A DNA stretch of 38,656 nt from Paracidovorax anthurii (GTDB lineage: Bacteria > Pseudomonadota > Gammaproteobacteria > Burkholderiales > Burkholderiaceae_C): the NCBI RefSeq assembly GCF_003269065.1, contig NZ_QLTA01000050.1, positions 1 to 38,656 on the forward strand. The letters run 5' to 3'. The notes beneath the pieces were generated by a model, which worked only from the letters and a program-made list of their open reading frames with translations, made no database searches and was not told the origin of the DNA. Of the stretch, positions 13,027 to 21,207 are shown piece after piece (within the stretch, counting starts at the first letter, position 1; each line of letters begins with the position of its first letter). The translations under genes were made by a program, and so were the position numbers.

Positions 13027-15143
13027 GCGACCAGGCCACCAATCCGACCAACGCATACACCGTGCCGTCGGTGTCCATTGCCACGGCGCGCACGGGTGCG
13101 TCTAGCAAGGCCAACGCACTGGGCATGCGCGCCATGCAGGAGCGTGCTTATGCCAAGCGCGGCGAGCAGTACCTGCTGATCAAGTCGCCACCGGCCTCTG
13201 GCAAGTCGCGCGCGTTGATGTTCATTGCGCTGGACAAGCTGCATAACCAAGGCCTGGAGCAGGCCATCGTGGTGGTGCCGGAGCGGTCCATCGGCGGCAG
13301 CTTTGCGGACGAAGCCTTGACACGGTTCGGCTTCTACTGGGACTGGCAGGTGGCTCCGCAATGGAACCTGTGCAACGCGCCCGGCGGCGATGAACCCCGT
13401 GCAGCCAAGTCCAAGGTTGACGCGGTGCGCCAGTTCTTGGCCAGCAGCGACAAGGTGCTGGTCTGCACACATGCAACCTTCCGGTTCGCGGTGGAAGAGA
13501 TGGGCATCGCGGCTTTTGACAACCGGCTGATCGCCATCGACGAGTTTCACCACGTCTCCAGCAACCCGGACAACGTGCTGGGCAGCCAACTGGGCGCCTT
13601 CATTGCCCGCGACAAAGTGCACTTGGTGGCCATGACGGGCTCTTACTTCCGGGGCGACAGTGAGGCGGTGTTGGGTCCGGCGGACGAATCTCGATTCGAG
13701 ACCATCACCTACACCTACTACGAACAGCTCAACGGATACCAGTGGCTCAAGTCGCTGGACATCGGCTATTTCTTCTACACCGGGCCGTATGTGGACGCCG
13801 TGACCAAGGTGTTGGACCCCGCGCTGAAGACCATCGTCCACATCCCCAACGTCAACGCGCGCGAGAGCCTGAAGGACAAGCAGCGCGAAGTCGACGAGAT
13901 CATGCACGGCCTGGGCACCTGGACAGGCGTTGATCCCGTCACCGGCTTTCATTTGGTTCAGACGAAAGAAGGCCGCGTGCTGAAGGTGGCAGACCTGGTC
14001 GACGACAGCGATGCGGCCAAGCGCACGCGGGTGCTGGGCGCGCTTAAAGACCCGGCGCACAAGGACGACCGCGACCATGTGGACGTGATCATCGCGCTGG
14101 GTATGGCCAAGGAGGGCTTCGATTGGATCTGGTGCGAACATGCGCTGACCATCGGCTACCGCAGCAGCCTGACCGAAATCGTGCAGATCATCGGCCGCGC
14201 TACGCGAGACGCCAAGGGCAAGGAGCGCTCGCGCTTCACCAATCTGATCGCAGAGCCGACGGCCGAGCAATCCGCCGTGACCGAGGCCGTGAACGACATG
14301 CTCAAGGCGATCTCAGCCAGTCTGCTGATGGAGCAGGTGCTGGCGCCGCGCTATGAGTTCACGCCCAAGAATGCGGGTGCTCAGGATGGCTTTGTGTACA
14401 ACGGTGGCGAGGGCTACCAAGAAGGCCGGACGAATGTTGGCGTGAACGAGGCCACAGGCCAGTATCACGTCGAGATCAACGGCCTGGCCAAGCCAGAGAC
14501 GCCAGAGGCTACCCGCATCTGCAAGGAAGACTTGAACGAGGTGGTCACCAGCTTTTTGCAGGACAAGACCGCGCTGGAACGCGGCCTGTTCGACAAGGAA
14601 AACACCGTACCCGAAGAACTGACGCAGTTGCGCATGGGAAAGATCGTGCGTGAGCGGTACCCGGAGCTGAGCGAGGCCGACCAGGAGGCCATTCGGCAGC
14701 ACGCCATCGCCGCCATGAACATCACCCAGCAGGCCAAACTGGCCTTGGCCCAAGCCGATGCTGGCGGCAGCACGGTGCAGGGCAGCACGGCATTGCTGGA
14801 CGGCGTGCGCAAGTTCGTCAACGTGCGCGATCTGGACATCGACCTGATCGACAGCATCAATCCGTTTGACGCCGCCTATTCGGTACTGGCCAAGGCGATG
14901 GACGAGAAATCGCTGCGCCAGGTGCAGGCCGCCATTGCGGCAAAAAAGGTGAGCATCCCCGAGGAGGAAGCGCGCGACCTATCGAAGCGGGCCCTGCAGT
15001 TCAAGAACGAGCGTGGCCGCCTGCCCGACATCAACTCGGCCGATGCCTGGGAAAAACGCATGGCAGAAGGCGTGGCAGCCTTTGCGCGATATCGCGCCCA
15101 GGCCAAGGCAGCGCAGGCGAAAGGAGAGACCAGCAATGGCTGA
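13023..15143 (+). CDS. DExH-box (superfamily 2) helicase of the defence operon
   Basis: 706 residues. Superfamily 2 motifs are PPASGKS (Walker A, 56-62), DEFHH (Walker B variant, 173-177), MTGS (motif III) and QIIGRATRD (motif VI, 388-396). The C-terminal 300 residues are a helical region found in helicases of restriction-type islands and have no nuclease motif. The start overlaps the methyltransferase stop (ATGA) and the stop overlaps the nuclease start by eight bases, so the three are expressed in fixed order. By analogy with Type I/III and ISP-type systems, it would translocate on DNA and couple recognition to cleavage. That mechanism is an inference. Confidence 0.85.
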   Translation: MSDQATNPTNAYTVPSVSIATARTGASSKANALGMRAMQERAYAKRGEQYLLIKSPPASGKSRALMFIALDKLHNQGLEQAIVVVPERSIGGSFADEALTRFGFYWDWQVAPQWNLCNAPGGDEPRAAKSKVDAVRQFLASSDKVLVCTHATFRFAVEEMGIAAFDNRLIAIDEFHHVSSNPDNVLGSQLGAFIARDKVHLVAMTGSYFRGDSEAVLGPADESRFETITYTYYEQLNGYQWLKSLDIGYFFYTGPYVDAVTKVLDPALKTIVHIPNVNARESLKDKQREVDEIMHGLGTWTGVDPVTGFHLVQTKEGRVLKVADLVDDSDAAKRTRVLGALKDPAHKDDRDHVDVIIALGMAKEGFDWIWCEHALTIGYRSSLTEIVQIIGRATRDAKGKERSRFTNLIAEPTAEQSAVTEAVNDMLKAISASLLMEQVLAPRYEFTPKNAGAQDGFVYNGGEGYQEGRTNVGVNEATGQYHVEINGLAKPETPEATRICKEDLNEVVTSFLQDKTALERGLFDKENTVPEELTQLRMGKIVRERYPELSEADQEAIRQHAIAAMNITQQAKLALAQADAGGSTVQGSTALLDGVRKFVNVRDLDIDLIDSINPFDAAYSVLAKAMDEKSLRQVQAAIAAKKVSIPEEEARDLSKRALQFKNERGRLPDINSADAWEKRMAEGVAAFARYRAQAKAAQAKGETSNG

Positions 15144-16326
15144 TTTAGACGATGACGAGCTGCTGGACGCTCTGGGCGTCGACGCGACGCCACTCAAGAC
15201 CTCAAGCCACACGCCGCGCGAGGAACGCATCATCGCGGGCTTTGAAGACATCCTACGCTTCCACCAGACCCATGGGCGAGTACCTCAGCATAGCGAGGGT
15301 GGCGACATCTTCGAGCGGTTGTATGCCGTGCGGCTGGACCAGTTGCGCAAGTTGCCGGAAGCGCTTGCGCTGTTGGCAGGACTGGATACCCCGGGGCTGC
15401 TGAGCGGCGCCGTTGTAGCCCACACGGATGTGGATGCCTTGGACGAAGATGCTCTGCTGGCCGAGCTGGGCATTAGCGTAGAGCCTGCGGACGCCAGCGA
15501 CATCACTGTGCTTCGCCACGTCAGATCCAGTGTCGAGAAACGTGCGGCTGAAGAGGTGGCAGACCGCACGCCGTGCGAGGACTTCGAACGTTTCCAACCC
15601 CTGTTTGAGCAGGTGGAGCGCGAACTGAAATCCGGCGTGCGCAAGGCCCTTCCTTTTGGCCGCGATGCCAGCGTTTTCCATGGCAACTACTTCATCGTGG
15701 GCGGCCAGCTTGCCTACGTGGCCGAGGTCGGCGACACGATCAAGGCCCCGAACGGCGAGAGCGATGCGCGCTTGCGCGTCATCTACGCCAACGGCACCGA
15801 AAGCAACCTGCTGCGCCGCTCGTTGCAACGGGCGCTCTACAAGGACGAGACCGGTCGGCGTCTTTCTGACCCCGACATGGGCCCTCTGTTCGGTGGCGAA
15901 GCCGAGCCCGACGACATCGAGTCCGGCACCATCTATGTGCTGCGCAGCAAGTCCAACCATCCGTTTGTGGCCGAACACCGCGAGTTGATCCACAAGATCG
16001 GCGTGACCGGCGGCAGGGTGGAGACCCGCATCGCCGCTGCCGACAAGGATGCCACCTACCTGCTGGCTGATGTCGACATCGTCGCGACCTATAAGTTGCA
16101 CAACCTGAACCGCACCAGGCTGGAGAACATCTTTCATCGCCTGTTCGGCGCCGCTCAGCTGGACCTGACGATAGAAGATCGCTTTGGAAATCCGGTCAAA
16201 CCAAGGGAGTGGTTTCTGGTGCCACTGCATGTGATCGATGAGGCCGTGCAGTGCATTCGCGATGGGTCGATCACCGGCGTGTCATATGACCTCAACACCG
16301 CTCGGCTGATTCGTGGTGCGCAGTAG
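15136..16326 (+). CDS. GIY-YIG nuclease (T5orf172/MUG113-like) of the defence operon
   Basis: 396 residues from ATG 15136, whose first eight bases overlap the helicase stop. The C-terminal nuclease domain starts at GTIYVLRS (264-271, TIY for GIY) and continues HKIGVTGGRVETRI (KIG 287-289 for YIG, with the catalytic Arg nearby). It includes LENIFHRLF with the metal-binding Glu, then the LDLTIEDRFG and REWFLVPL strands typical of the T5orf172 subgroup. The first 250 residues (acidic MADLDDDELLDALG and a repeated DEDALLAELGI) probably bind partner proteins: a DDELLDALG / EDALLAELG pair recurs at residues 5 and 110. It is the likely effector that cuts unmodified DNA. Confidence 0.85.
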   Translation: MADLDDDELLDALGVDATPLKTSSHTPREERIIAGFEDILRFHQTHGRVPQHSEGGDIFERLYAVRLDQLRKLPEALALLAGLDTPGLLSGAVVAHTDVDALDEDALLAELGISVEPADASDITVLRHVRSSVEKRAAEEVADRTPCEDFERFQPLFEQVERELKSGVRKALPFGRDASVFHGNYFIVGGQLAYVAEVGDTIKAPNGESDARLRVIYANGTESNLLRRSLQRALYKDETGRRLSDPDMGPLFGGEAEPDDIESGTIYVLRSKSNHPFVAEHRELIHKIGVTGGRVETRIAAADKDATYLLADVDIVATYKLHNLNRTRLENIFHRLFGAAQLDLTIEDRFGNPVKPREWFLVPLHVIDEAVQCIRDGSITGVSYDLNTARLIRGAQ

Positions 16327-16331
16327 ATTTA

Positions 16332-16351
16332 TACTGTGCAAATAAACAGTG
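16332..16351. promoter_or_regulatory. LexA (SOS) box candidate upstream of the three-Cys-motif gene
   Basis: TACTGTGCAAATAAACAGTG fits the CTGT-N8-ACAG core of beta/gamma-proteobacterial LexA boxes and ends 29 bases before the start codon. It lies right after the nuclease stop. A second inverted repeat, CAGTGCA (16347-16353) with TGCACTG (16363-16369), overlaps its right half and could be a further operator. Confidence 0.55.
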
Positions 16352-16380
16352 CATTGATGTGCTGCACTGAGAGATGACTT

Positions 16381-17244
16381 ATGGGAAAAGACACCCGCAT
16401 TGAATGGACGCACCACACCTTCAATCCATGGTGGGGTTGCGTGCGCGTGTCCGATGCTTGTGACCATTGCTATGCTGAAACCTGGGCTAAACGGCTCGGG
16501 GAAGATGTTTGGGGCGCAAAGTCTGAGCGCCGCTTTTTTAGCGATGCGCACTGGAAGGAGCCCCTGAAGTGGGACCGCGAAGCGAAGGAGAGCAAGACCA
16601 GGCGGCGTGTGTTTTGCGCCTCCATGGCGGACGTTTTTGAGAACCGTAAAGACCTGGTTCCCCATCGGCTTCGTTTGTTGGAACTCATCGCGGCTACGCC
16701 CCATCTTGACTGGCTGCTGTTGACCAAGCGGATTCACTTGGTGCGCAAGCAACTGCCGAAGGGCTACGAGTTTCCTTCCAGTGTCTGGCTGGGTGCAACC
16801 GTCGAGAACCAAGACGCTGCTGGCAAGCGCCTGAAGTATCTTCTGGAATTTGACACGCCCGCGGTACGGTTCCTTTCGTGCGAGCCGCTGCTAGGGCCAC
16901 TTGACTTGCGCCCTTGGTTGCGGGTGGGCGAGGCCGGTACGCGGGTGGATTGGGTCATCGCTGGCGGCGAGTCAGGGCCGGGTTCGCGGCCCATGGAACC
17001 GCAGTGGCCAGACGACCTTCGCAAGCAATGCAACGAAGCTGGCGTGGCGTTTCACTTCAAACAATGGGGGCATTGGGCCCCCCTTGAGCAGTCGTCGGAC
17101 GTCGTGACCGGACGGACCCCGATTCACATCGTCAGGCGCGATGGTTCAGAGGTTAAATTGGCCGCTGTCGGCAAAGGGAAAGCCGGCCGCACTTTGGGCG
17201 GGCGCCATTGGGATCAGTTTCCGAACGTCGAGAATCAGGTTTAG
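16381..17244 (+). CDS. Three-Cys-motif protein, phage Gp37/Gp68 (DUF5131) family, radical-SAM-like
   Basis: 287 residues. The N-terminus IEWTHHTFNPWWGCVRVSDACDHCYAE carries Cys20, Cys27 and Cys30 (C-x6-C-x2-C), the motif that names the family and probably holds an iron-sulfur cluster like radical SAM enzymes. Further conserved pieces are RVFCASMADVFE, HLDWLLLTKR, VWLGATVENQ, RFLSCEPLLGPL and WVIAGGESGPGSRPM, all typical of Gp37/Gp68 proteins. The reaction is not known. Partner proteins (TcmP) are encoded next. A GAGAG ribosome site precedes the start and a LexA-like box lies just upstream, hinting at DNA-damage induction. Confidence 0.88.
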   Translation: MGKDTRIEWTHHTFNPWWGCVRVSDACDHCYAETWAKRLGEDVWGAKSERRFFSDAHWKEPLKWDREAKESKTRRRVFCASMADVFENRKDLVPHRLRLLELIAATPHLDWLLLTKRIHLVRKQLPKGYEFPSSVWLGATVENQDAAGKRLKYLLEFDTPAVRFLSCEPLLGPLDLRPWLRVGEAGTRVDWVIAGGESGPGSRPMEPQWPDDLRKQCNEAGVAFHFKQWGHWAPLEQSSDVVTGRTPIHIVRRDGSEVKLAAVGKGKAGRTLGGRHWDQFPNVENQV

Positions 17245-17274
17245 CCTCGATTCACACCGAAGAAAGGCTAGCTC

Positions 17275-18558
17275 TTGGCACAGAGTCACTACGATTGGGG
17301 GAACGGTCCGGCAGAGATCGATCCGCATAGTGTCACCAAGCACGAGGTGCTCGTCGGCTACCTAATTCGGTATTTCGAGCAGAGAACGCTGAACGCCCGC
17401 GGCAGAGAGCGACTTCGAATTACGCTGGTTGATGGTTTTTGCGGTGGCGGGCTGTATACGCTCAAAGGCCGGAACCAGGAGGTGATGGGCTCACCTCTTC
17501 GGATGCTGGCAGCCGTCGAGGAAGCACGCGTTCTGATCAACGCCAAAAGAACGAAGCCGCTCGATCTGGATGTCCGATATGTATTCATCGACAAGGACGC
17601 ACGGGCGCTGTCACATCTGAAAAAGGTCCTGCAGGATCGAGGGTACGGCGACGCTGTGGGTCGTTCCATCCACATCATCCACAACGATTTTGTTTCGGCC
17701 TCATCCACGGCGCTGCAACTGGTCCGAGACCATACGCCGCGCGCAAACACTGCGCTTTTCTTTCTTGACCAGTACGGCTATAGCGACGTGCCGGCACCGC
17801 TGATTCAAAAGATATTTGCAGAGCTGCCAGGCAGCGAGGTCGTCTTGACGTTCCACGTCTCGGCCTTCGCGACTTACACCAACGACAAGTTTACCGACCA
17901 GGTGTCCGACAAGTTGGCGATCGATATTCGAACTGCATTGGGCGGGAGAACGGTCGAGCAGATCAAGGATGAAAATTCAGCTGACTGGCGGCGCTTCATT
18001 CAGGCGGCTCTCTATCAGGCTCTGGTAAGGGGATGCGGAGCTGAGTATTTCACGCCATTCTTCATTCGCGGGGAAGGCAGTGGTCAAGGTGAATACTGGT
18101 TGGTGCATCTCTCGCGGCATCCTCGCGCGCAGGACGTTATGAAGCAGGTGCATTGGATGCACCAGAATCACTCCATCCACTATGGTGGTCCAGGCCTCGA
18201 CATGCTCGCCACCCACATGATGGGCTTTCGACAGGAATTCACCGGCGGATTTCTTTTCGACGATGTGGCGCATCGGTTGTCGTCTGAGGCGCTGGTTCAA
18301 CAACTGGCCGACAACATTTACGGGCGAAGCCAGCCTGTGCAGATCGGACAGTTATACGCGTCGACTTGCAACACGTCGCCGGGTACTTCCGGCATGTACA
18401 AAGACGTTCTGGAGAAGTTGTCCGGTGAGAAGGACATCGTCATTCGTGCCGAGGACGGTACTGTTCGGCGGCGCGCGAGGTACATGCGCGACACCGATTG
18501 GATTGAGCGCAATCGGCAGGGGTCGTTGTTCAAGTCTCCGGAGGTGCTCGCGCAATGA
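17275..18558 (+). CDS. tcmP: Three-Cys-motif partner protein TcmP, copy 1
   Basis: 427 residues with a TTG start at 17275 behind a GAAAGG ribosome site; no ATG is available near the conserved N-terminus (HYDWGNGPAEIDPHSVTKHEVLVGYLIRYF). It has a methyltransferase-like fold: VDGFCGGGLY (53-59) is a SAM-binding-like glycine loop, and FFLDQYGYSDVP (DQYG 165-168) lies where amino-methyltransferases have DPPY. Family members occur beside three-Cys-motif proteins; their activity is not established. The gene follows the three-Cys gene after 30 bases and overlaps the second partner by four bases, so one transcript is likely. Confidence 0.85.
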   Translation: MAQSHYDWGNGPAEIDPHSVTKHEVLVGYLIRYFEQRTLNARGRERLRITLVDGFCGGGLYTLKGRNQEVMGSPLRMLAAVEEARVLINAKRTKPLDLDVRYVFIDKDARALSHLKKVLQDRGYGDAVGRSIHIIHNDFVSASSTALQLVRDHTPRANTALFFLDQYGYSDVPAPLIQKIFAELPGSEVVLTFHVSAFATYTNDKFTDQVSDKLAIDIRTALGGRTVEQIKDENSADWRRFIQAALYQALVRGCGAEYFTPFFIRGEGSGQGEYWLVHLSRHPRAQDVMKQVHWMHQNHSIHYGGPGLDMLATHMMGFRQEFTGGFLFDDVAHRLSSEALVQQLADNIYGRSQPVQIGQLYASTCNTSPGTSGMYKDVLEKLSGEKDIVIRAEDGTVRRRARYMRDTDWIERNRQGSLFKSPEVLAQ

Positions 18559-19400
18559 GCTTTCGTCTTGTCCATGACGCGGACCCCATGCCGCATCTTC
18601 CAATCGAACTTGGACGGGCCGGTGAGGGTGTTGGTCGCTGGGTTCCCGAGATGAAGCACACCTTCTTGGCGAAGTATGTGGAGGGCACGCGGCGCGCGAG
18701 GGAGAAGTTCAAGCAGCGCGTGTATGTCGATCTGTTTTGTGGGCCTGGGCGTATCCAGGTCAAAGGCGAGACGATGACGCGCCCCGGCGGCGCCCAGGTC
18801 GCATGGCAACATTCGCTGCGAGACGATATTGCTTTCACCTCATGCCTTGTTGGCGATCTAGATGCCGCCCGTGCGGCCGCCTGTGCCGAGCGCTTACGGG
18901 GTATGGGAGCCCCGGCAGCTGCATTCCCGGGTGCAGCGGAATCCACGGTGGATCAAGTGCTTGGGCAAATTCCCAAAAGTGCACTTTGCCTTGCGTATCT
19001 TGACCCCTACAACCTCCAGTACCTCTCGTTCAACGTGATCGAGAAGCTGGCCCGCCTGCCCTATGTTGACTTTGCTGTCCATTTCAGCACGATGGATTTG
19101 CGCCGCAACATCTTGATGGAGTACAACCCCGACCGCGCGCGATTTGACGATGCGGCACCCGGTTGGCGCCAACATGTTGATCCTCTCGCTTTCGTGCGTG
19201 GCGATGCTGATGAGGAATTTTTTGACTATTGGTGCGGGCTGGTGAAAAAGCTCGGGTTCTCGATCAGCCACCGCATGCCTCTAGTTCGCGATGACGGCAA
19301 TCGGCCCCTTTATCACCTAGTCTTCTTCAGCCGTCATGAGCTTCCGAACCGGATCTGGGGCGATGTGGCGCAAGGCCCCAACCGCGAGTTCGACTTTTGA
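18555..19400 (+). CDS. tcmP: Three-Cys-motif partner protein TcmP, copy 2
   Basis: 281 residues, starting in an ATGA overlap with copy 1. It has the same plan but is clearly diverged: a variant KHTFLAKYVEGTRRAREKFKQRV start, VYVDLFCGPGRIQ (DLFCGPG 59-65) and AYLDPYNLQYLSF (DPYN 150-153). This version keeps DPY and a clean glycine loop, so it looks closer to a working SAM-dependent methyltransferase than copy 1. Two non-identical partners beside one three-Cys protein suggest a heteromeric complex. No terminator is seen after the stop. Confidence 0.82.
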   Translation: MSFRLVHDADPMPHLPIELGRAGEGVGRWVPEMKHTFLAKYVEGTRRAREKFKQRVYVDLFCGPGRIQVKGETMTRPGGAQVAWQHSLRDDIAFTSCLVGDLDAARAAACAERLRGMGAPAAAFPGAAESTVDQVLGQIPKSALCLAYLDPYNLQYLSFNVIEKLARLPYVDFAVHFSTMDLRRNILMEYNPDRARFDDAAPGWRQHVDPLAFVRGDADEEFFDYWCGLVKKLGFSISHRMPLVRDDGNRPLYHLVFFSRHELPNRIWGDVAQGPNREFDF

Positions 19401-19476
19401 TGACTGCATCCATGCGCCGTCATTCAACGCGGGTTAGTTCCGAGAGCAATGGCCTTGGCTCACGCCGTGCGCCGAA

Positions 19477-19626
19477 CTAGGTAGAAGGGGCATAGGGTTG
19501 GGCAGAATGGAACTGTCCACCCGTCTGAGCAGAGCATGCAATCGCCAAAGCCCAAGGTCCGAGGGTTTTGCTCCAGGAAAATTTTCCGTTTGCATTGAAA
19601 GCGTATGACACATTTTCAGGGTCCAT
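19477..19626 (-). CDS. Possible small protein, 49 residues
   Basis: ATG 19626-19624 is preceded by a near-perfect AAGGAG ribosome site at ideal distance. It encodes MDPENVSYAFNANGKFSWSK, then TLGPWALAIACSAQTGG and a polar tail. The composition is protein-like but matches nothing I know. The frame is also open upstream to 19923, where it is basic and Lys/Pro/Ser-rich (KASKTSKPTLKKRPAPSKAPEQK); that part may be the tail of a decayed gene. It is convergent with the TcmP operon and lies downstream of the integrase on the same strand. Confidence 0.4.
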   Translation of the reverse strand: MDPENVSYAFNANGKFSWSKTLGPWALAIACSAQTGGQFHSAQPYAPST

Positions 19627-19991
19627 GGCGTTCTCCTTATGAACTTGAGAGGTTGAGATTGTTGTTTTCTGTTCAGGCGCTTTCGAGGGCGCCGGCCGCT
19701 TTTTCAAAGTTGGTTTCGAGGTTTTTGACGCCTTGAAGCTTTGCCCGATATGCACGACCTGCCCGACCCTATGCCTCCTCTTGTGTGCAGACGCTAGACT
19801 GTAAACGCTGCAGGTTTCCTCGTCCTTGCATTTTTGTGTATGGGAGAGCCGAGCGTTGCTCGGAGGGGGCAATCTCTGGGTCCAGCCGGGGTGGTGGTGG
19901 GTACGTAAGGGGGCGCCTCCCAAAGAACCACTGCCTCGGAGGTCTGGAAAGCCTCCAATGCCGACTCGAGTCCCGTCAGCGGAGCTGACGC
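19627..19991. other. Gap of about 365 bp with hairpins, no clear gene
   Basis: No confident coding region. Two perfect hairpins are present: CCGAGC-GTT-GCTCGG (19849-19863) and CGTCAGC-GGA-GCTGACG (19974-19990). The latter starts one base after the integrase stop on the minus strand. Neither is followed by a T run, so termination of integrase transcription there is only possible. Confidence 0.4.
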
Positions 19992-21071
19992 TTACGCAGC
20001 CGGCTTCAGCGCCTCGAACCGGCGATGCAGATCCTCCGGCCGGATATGCGTATACCGGCGCAGCGTGCTCCAGTTCGTGTGTCCCGACACCAGCGCGACT
20101 TCCTCAATCTTGAAGCCGTACCAGAACAGCATTGAGATGCCGGTGTGGCGCAGATCGTGGAATCGCAGGTCCTTGATTGAAGGTAGGCCCGTTTCCGCGA
20201 TGCGATCGCGCGCCCGCTCGAACGCGGAGGATGCTGATTCCATGTTGTATGGAAAGATGCGGGCGTCCAGCTTGGGCATTTCTTCCAGCAGGGCCCAGGC
20301 CGGCGCGAGAAGGGGCACAACTTGGTCGTTGTCTTCCTTCCTTGAGGGGTGTTTCACATCGCGCAGGAGGATCGTCCTGCGCTTGGGGTCGATGTCCTTC
20401 CACTCCAGACGCCCCAGCTCGCTCAGCCGTCGTGGGAAGGCCAGCGCAAACTTGTAAAGCTGCGCCATGTCGATCGTCGTCTGATGGTGCGCGTTGCGCC
20501 GTGCAAACTCAGCCAGCAGCGCTTCTTCTTCCTCCCCGTCCACCCAGCGGACGACCTCGCGCGATTTGCCGACCAGACCCTGCTTGCCGAGGTGGTGCAT
20601 GGCTTCTTGAATGACCACAGGATCGGCGTCCACGTGGTACGCGATGCGGGCGACGCCGAACGCGGCCGACACGGGGGAGAGGTCGGACTTGATCGTGGCG
20701 GGTGTAACGCGGTCCTCGGTTTTCCGCCGGATCGCGTAGTCGATCAGGTGCTTGGGCTTGAGGTCACGCACCAGAATCTTGTCGAACTCAGCTGCGATCT
20801 TGTGGTGGTTGTAGATCGTCGAGCGGCGCAGATTGGGGCGCGCCACCAGCTGCGCATCGAGGTGCTTGCGCACGAGGTCACCAACAGTCATCTTGCTGGT
20901 GGCGTGCTTGGCCGGCCCTTCAGCCTTGACCTTGGCCTCCAGGCGATCACCCCAGGACACAGCCTGGGCCTTGGTGTCGAAGACCTTTGACTCTGAGAAA
21001 ATCAGGGCGCCGCCCTGCTTGATGCGAACCTGCGCGAGGAATTTGTCGCCGCGTGGTGTGACTGACGCCAT
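19992..21071 (-). CDS. int: Tyrosine recombinase (dusA-type island integrase)
   Basis: 359 residues from ATG 21071-21069 with a GGAGA ribosome site; the frame is open a little further but without support. The catalytic set is complete: Arg215 (PRRLSELGRLEW), Lys240 (LRDVKHPSRK), His305 and Arg308 (HDLRHTG), His331 (SGHTNW) and the nucleophile Tyr340 (LRRYTHI). Residues 60-150 form the core-binding SAM-like domain. It is divergent from and adjacent to the 5' end of dusA, the site used by a large described integrase group. It should integrate and excise the whole island. Four GTGCAAC-type repeats in its upstream region may be arm or operator sites. Confidence 0.93.
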   Translation of the reverse strand: MASVTPRGDKFLAQVRIKQGGALIFSESKVFDTKAQAVSWGDRLEAKVKAEGPAKHATSKMTVGDLVRKHLDAQLVARPNLRRSTIYNHHKIAAEFDKILVRDLKPKHLIDYAIRRKTEDRVTPATIKSDLSPVSAAFGVARIAYHVDADPVVIQEAMHHLGKQGLVGKSREVVRWVDGEEEEALLAEFARRNAHHQTTIDMAQLYKFALAFPRRLSELGRLEWKDIDPKRRTILLRDVKHPSRKEDNDQVVPLLAPAWALLEEMPKLDARIFPYNMESASSAFERARDRIAETGLPSIKDLRFHDLRHTGISMLFWYGFKIEEVALVSGHTNWSTLRRYTHIRPEDLHRRFEALKPAA

Positions 21072-21084
21072 GGTGTGATCTCCA

Positions 21085-21145
21085 GTGCAACTTGCTTTTT
21101 TGATGTGGTGCAACTGTAGCGTCAAGTTGCACCGAGTCGTTGCAC
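21085..21145. repeat. Four GTGCAAC/GTTGCAC repeats in the integrase-dusA gap
   Basis: Copies lie at 21085-21091 and 21108-21114 (GTGCAAC) and, inverted, at 21126-21132 and 21139-21145 (GTTGCAC). Extended consensus is RGTGCAACTTG. The first begins 14 bases upstream of the integrase start. They may be binding sites for the integrase, an excisionase or a repressor. Confidence 0.55.
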
Positions 21146-21207
21146 TTGGGGCGTTTTTATCCCGTTAAACGCGCTGAAATGCGCAGGCGGCACCCGAAGG
21201 CAGAAGA

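Noticed and set aside
12894-14270. 458-codon antisense frame over the helicase gene
   Set aside because: It mirrors the codon bias of the helicase, has no family features and the sense strand has complete helicase motifs and coupled neighbours.
19974-19990. Rho-independent terminator for the integrase
   Set aside because: The hairpin is perfect but not followed by a T run on the minus strand; kept only as a hairpin.
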